From a bacterium (GTDB taxonomy: Bacteria; UBP15; UBA6099), in the NCBI GenBank assembly GCA_029564595.1, contig JAKQPS010000004.1:1-31466 (forward strand): a DNA stretch of 31,466 nt. The letters are read 5' to 3'. Shown in pieces: positions 29,127 to 31,466 of the stretch. Each line of letters opens with the position of its first letter. Position 1 is the stretch's first letter. The notes below the pieces were generated by a model. That model was not told the DNA's origin, ran no database searches, and worked only from the letters and a program-made list of their open reading frames with translations. Made by a program: the position numbers and the translations under genes.

Positions 29127-30338
29127 TTAAAGTCCGCCAAATGAGAGCTCCAAATTCGTTTCCTCAAAACTCATGTTTGCGCTTATTGAATTATACTTGA
29201 CTCCGGCGAAGGTTTTTAAAACAGCGGTTGTGATAATTTCCGACAGCTTTGGGGGAACAGCCATTCCTATTTGCTTTCTGACGCTTTCTTTCGATCCTTT
29301 GAATTCATAACCATCTGGAAAAGTTTGTAATCTTGCGCGTTCTCGATTTGTCAAAGCCCGTGGTTCTAACCAGTGATAACAATGTGTTCCGCCACCGCCG
29401 CTTCCAGTAATAGTATATGAAGGTTTATCTGGATGCAGTCTCCTATATATTTGACTTATTCTTGCACCCTTTACGTTGAGTCTTAAATGCTCTGGCATGT
29501 TTGAGTTCCAAACATTATCCCCGGGTTGAATATGCTTTAATCTTTCCACAACAGTTTTCGACTGTGTTGTTCTGTCTTGATTCATCGCCGTGCTGGGTAT
29601 AGGCGGTATTTCCAATGCTTCTCTAGCGGTAATATGCTTTCCTAATGTCGTAGGAGCAGGAACCTGAAAAGACAACCCAAGCGATTCATGAATACCGACA
29701 ATAATAATACGATGCCGGGTTTGCGGAATGCCGTATTCTTCAGCTTTATATAAATGCGCGGTCAATTTGTATCCGCCTCCCGAAGATTTCAAATCCCTAA
29801 CTATAGTTTTAAATGCGCTTCCATTATTGGCGCTCACAATACCGCTTACATTTTCAGCAATGAAAAACTTCGGTTTTAAGCAGTCAATAACTTTGATCCC
29901 ATAATTATACAGCGGGCCATATTTTCCATTAATTCCTTTCTTATCTCCAACCAAGCTGAAATCGTTGCATGGAAAACCGAAAGCAAAAGCCTCTATCTCT
30001 TCGAGTTTCGAAATGTTTAAGAAGCGCACATCCTTAGTAATCACTGATTTAGGAGAGTCAGGACAAATGTTGTGTCTATATGTTTCACACGCGTCTTCGT
30101 CAAAGTCGCTTGCCCAAACGTGTCTTAAGCGGTATGTCTCCTCTTCGTTATGCGCGCATGCTCGTAAAGCTCCGTATGCCAGCCCGCCGGGACCACAGAA
30201 TAACTCTCCATAATTCAAATAAACGGCTTCTCTGTTTCCAAATCCAGAATGCTCCTCAGCAACCTTTCCATATGAAGAGCAATATGTAGTGTAAGTCTTT
30301 TTTCTGGTTTTGCTTTTTTTCACAATCTTTTTTTTCAT
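29127..30338 (-). CDS. DNA (cytosine-5) methyltransferase of the RM cassette
   Basis: A 403-residue C5 methyltransferase that would protect host DNA from the adjacent nuclease. Motif I is YGELFCGPGGLAYGAL (about 43-58). Motif IV is GFPCNDFS with catalytic Cys124; the usual Gln after Cys is Asn. ENVSG, YGIPQTRHRIIIVG (motif VIII), and ARLQTFPDGYEF with KQIGMAVPP (IX-X) follow. The target-recognition region (about 230-320) includes SYTITGSGGGGTHCYHW. The N-terminus is Lys-rich. AGAGG is 5 bases before the ATG, and a TAAAAT -10 box lies upstream. It heads a tightly packed three-gene unit. AT-rich codon use unlike the flanking genes suggests recent gain. Confidence 0.95.
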   Translation of the reverse strand: MKKKIVKKSKTRKKTYTTYCSSYGKVAEEHSGFGNREAVYLNYGELFCGPGGLAYGALRACAHNEEETYRLRHVWASDFDEDACETYRHNICPDSPKSVITKDVRFLNISKLEEIEAFAFGFPCNDFSLVGDKKGINGKYGPLYNYGIKVIDCLKPKFFIAENVSGIVSANNGSAFKTIVRDLKSSGGGYKLTAHLYKAEEYGIPQTRHRIIIVGIHESLGLSFQVPAPTTLGKHITAREALEIPPIPSTAMNQDRTTQSKTVVERLKHIQPGDNVWNSNMPEHLRLNVKGARISQIYRRLHPDKPSYTITGSGGGGTHCYHWLEPRALTNRERARLQTFPDGYEFKGSKESVRKQIGMAVPPKLSEIITTAVLKTFAGVKYNSISANMSFEETNLELSFGGL

Positions 30339-30462
30339 GCAAGCCTCTTTCGGCGTATTTTACAGCATTCAGGCTAAAAAAACCACAGGCGAATACCGCG
30401 TTAACATTAGACGCTTCTTGTGCCGCAAATTGAAGATCAACACTCTGTTCGCGGTTGATATC

Positions 30463-31101
30463 TTAAAGCGTTTTCACTTCCACCAAGCCGCGGACGGCGT
30501 TGCAGCAATAGAGGGCGGAGGCGTTTTTGATGTCGCGCGCAGAAAGGATTCTTTCCTCCGCCAAGCCGCGTTCGAGGAGGTTTTGCCTGAACACGCCGGG
30601 AAGCAGCCCGCAGGAGACAGGAGGGGTGAAGAGCGCTCCGTCAATCTCTGCGACGATGTTGTTCCACGCGCCTTCCGTAGCTTCTCCGCGCTCGTTGAGG
30701 AAAAGGATGTCGTACAGCCCGCGCGCGCGGGCTTCGGCGAGGCGGGAGTCATAGAATTCCCTGCGGGTGGTCTTGTGGCGCAAAAGAGGGTCGGCGCTGT
30801 CGGCGGCGTCCGCGCTGAACGAAACGTGGCGCGGAGACGCGGGAGGCTCAAGCTCGACAGGCTCCGCGGTTATGTCCAAGGCTCCGTCGCTGGAAAGCAA
30901 TAAGCGGACTTTTAGGGGCGCGCCGGGGCTGGAATATCCAGCGGCGGCGGCCACGCCAGCGCGGGCCGCTCGCTCGTCCAGCGCGAATCCGAGAGCGGAC
31001 GCGGACGCGCGCAACCGGCTCATGTGTGACTCCATCAGCGGGAAGTCATCCCCGCTCATGCAAAGCATGGTTTCTATAAGTTTGAATTGCGGCTCTTTCA
31101 G
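30463..31101 (-). CDS. Class IV aminotransferase, PabC-like
   Basis: A PLP enzyme most like 4-amino-4-deoxychorismate lyase or the C-terminal part of PabB-PabC fusions (folate synthesis). The conserved patterns are FKLIETMLCMSGDDFPLMES then HMSRLRASASALGF, LLRHKTTRREFYDS with the PLP-binding Lys, ILFLNERGEATEGAWNNI and PPVSCGLLPGVFRQNLLERG. With the start used here it is 212 residues, shorter than stand-alone PabC (about 270) and about the size of the fusion domain. No ATG, GTG or TTG is suitably placed. A CTG at 31101 has a perfect GGGAGG 6 bases upstream and keeps the conserved LKEPQFKLIETM start; the first usable ATG would cut into this motif. It could instead be the remnant of a longer fusion gene cut by the adjacent element. 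Confidence 0.78.
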   Translation of the reverse strand: MKEPQFKLIETMLCMSGDDFPLMESHMSRLRASASALGFALDERAARAGVAAAAGYSSPGAPLKVRLLLSSDGALDITAEPVELEPPASPRHVSFSADAADSADPLLRHKTTRREFYDSRLAEARARGLYDILFLNERGEATEGAWNNIVAEIDGALFTPPVSCGLLPGVFRQNLLERGLAEERILSARDIKNASALYCCNAVRGLVEVKTL

Positions 31102-31144
31102 AACAATCCTCCCGCGCAGATTCGAGCATACGAGTATAAAAGGT

Positions 31145-31150
31145 ATTATA
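31145..31150 (-). promoter_or_regulatory. -10 box of the PabC-like gene
   Basis: TATAAT on the minus strand, about 44 bases before the CTG start. It implies that the gene has its own promoter between the MITE-like element and the coding region. Confidence 0.45.
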
Positions 31151-31211
31151 CTCGCGCTCAAAAAAATATTTATATTTGCGGGGAAACCATTTTTAAATCG
31201 GCTTTTTCGTT

Positions 31212-31466
31212 CCTGATTCCCCCTGAAACTCATATAGTGGTAAAACCTAAAAAAGCCCCGTTTCACTTAACAAATATCTTCTCGAGTCGCATTAATTTTG
31301 GAGCGCGGCGATTCATCGCCGCTTTAATCGCGATCAACGCTGACAAGAGCCGGGAATTAATTCCCGGCTCCGGGATGGCTCACATCGCTGGGAAAAGCGG
31401 CGATGAATCGCCGCACTCCAAAGTCCCGCTCGCCGCGATAAATATCTGAGTTTCAGGGGGACTCAG
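31212..31466. mobile_element. MITE-like element, family A, long copy
   Basis: About 255 bp to the window edge, with the same terminal repeats as the copy at 3786-3951 but in opposite orientation (CCTGATTCCCCCTGAAACTC at left; TGAGTTTCAGGGGGACTCAG at right, one mismatch). The inner arms (GTTTCACTTAACAAATATCT and the GCGGGACTTTGGAG-type arm) are also shared. The centre is about 90 bases longer and contains nested palindromes (GCGGCGATTCATCGCCGC twice in inverted arrangement; GAGCCGGGAATTAATTCCCG). No transposase gene is present. Confidence 0.87.

Noticed and set aside
27511-30338. The AT-rich cassette as a genomic island integrated into tRNA-His.
   Set aside because: The cassette lies on the 5' side of the tRNA; there is no integrase and no repeat of the tRNA 3' end at the far boundary.

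Overview
The window is GC-rich DNA from an uncultured or little-studied diderm (Gram-negative-type) bacterium. The outer-membrane lipopolysaccharide export genes (LptA-like, LptB, LptF/G-like) support a diderm cell. Most genes share one GC-rich codon style. An AT-rich block at about 27.66-30.46 kb is the clear exception and looks acquired. I cannot name a phylum. The tRNA-His/HisRS pair is of the derived type known from alphaproteobacteria (no encoded G-1, G1-U72, A73), but the operon layout does not otherwise point there.

Layout. 0.2-3.7 kb: a C5 cytosine DNA methyltransferase with a Vsr mismatch endonuclease, a flavin-dependent nitronate monooxygenase/FabK-type enzyme, and a beta-class N6/N4 DNA methyltransferase. 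3.8-3.95 kb: a MITE-like element. 4.0-5.1 kb (minus): an alpha/beta hydrolase. 5.2-10.2 kb: deoB, a long LptA-like protein, lptB, an LptF/G permease and long-form hpf. 10.4-15.1 kb: a secreted GH31 glycosidase, a protein with a VWA domain inserted between flagellin-D1-like segments, a GDPD phosphodiesterase and a DUF1285-like protein. 15.2-20.9 kb: a 982-residue PRC-barrel/coiled-coil protein, an unknown 276-residue protein and a membrane diguanylate cyclase. 21.2-22.7 kb: a STAS protein (minus) divergent from ddl. 23.3-24.1 kb: a PilZ-REC regulator. 24.4-24.7 kb (minus): a candidate small RNA. 24.8-25.6 kb (minus): a CheY-like receiver and a degenerate receiver. 25.9-27.6 kb (minus): tRNA-His followed by hisS. 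27.7-30.3 kb (minus): an AT-rich restriction-modification cassette (C5 methyltransferase, PLD/NgoFVII-type nuclease, Vsr). 30.5-31.1 kb (minus): a class IV aminotransferase (PabC-like). 31.2 kb to the end: a second, longer copy of the MITE-like element.

How the parts relate. The diguanylate cyclase (synthesis) and PilZ-REC protein (predicted binding) form a c-di-GMP theme next to STAS and receiver proteins, so the 19-26 kb region is rich in signalling genes. The Lpt genes form a tight operon (TGATG overlap of lptA and lptB). Two separate C5-methyltransferase/Vsr pairs lie at opposite ends; only the AT-rich one has an obvious nuclease partner.

Three families of short non-coding foldback repeats fill the larger intergenic gaps: A (3.8 and 31.2 kb), B (20.9, 22.8 and 24.2 kb) and C (10.2 and 23.1 kb). 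The most unusual items are the flagellin-framed VWA protein, the tRNA-His/hisS tandem, the minus-strand small RNA with C/U-rich repeats, and the PabC-like gene whose best start is a CTG codon.
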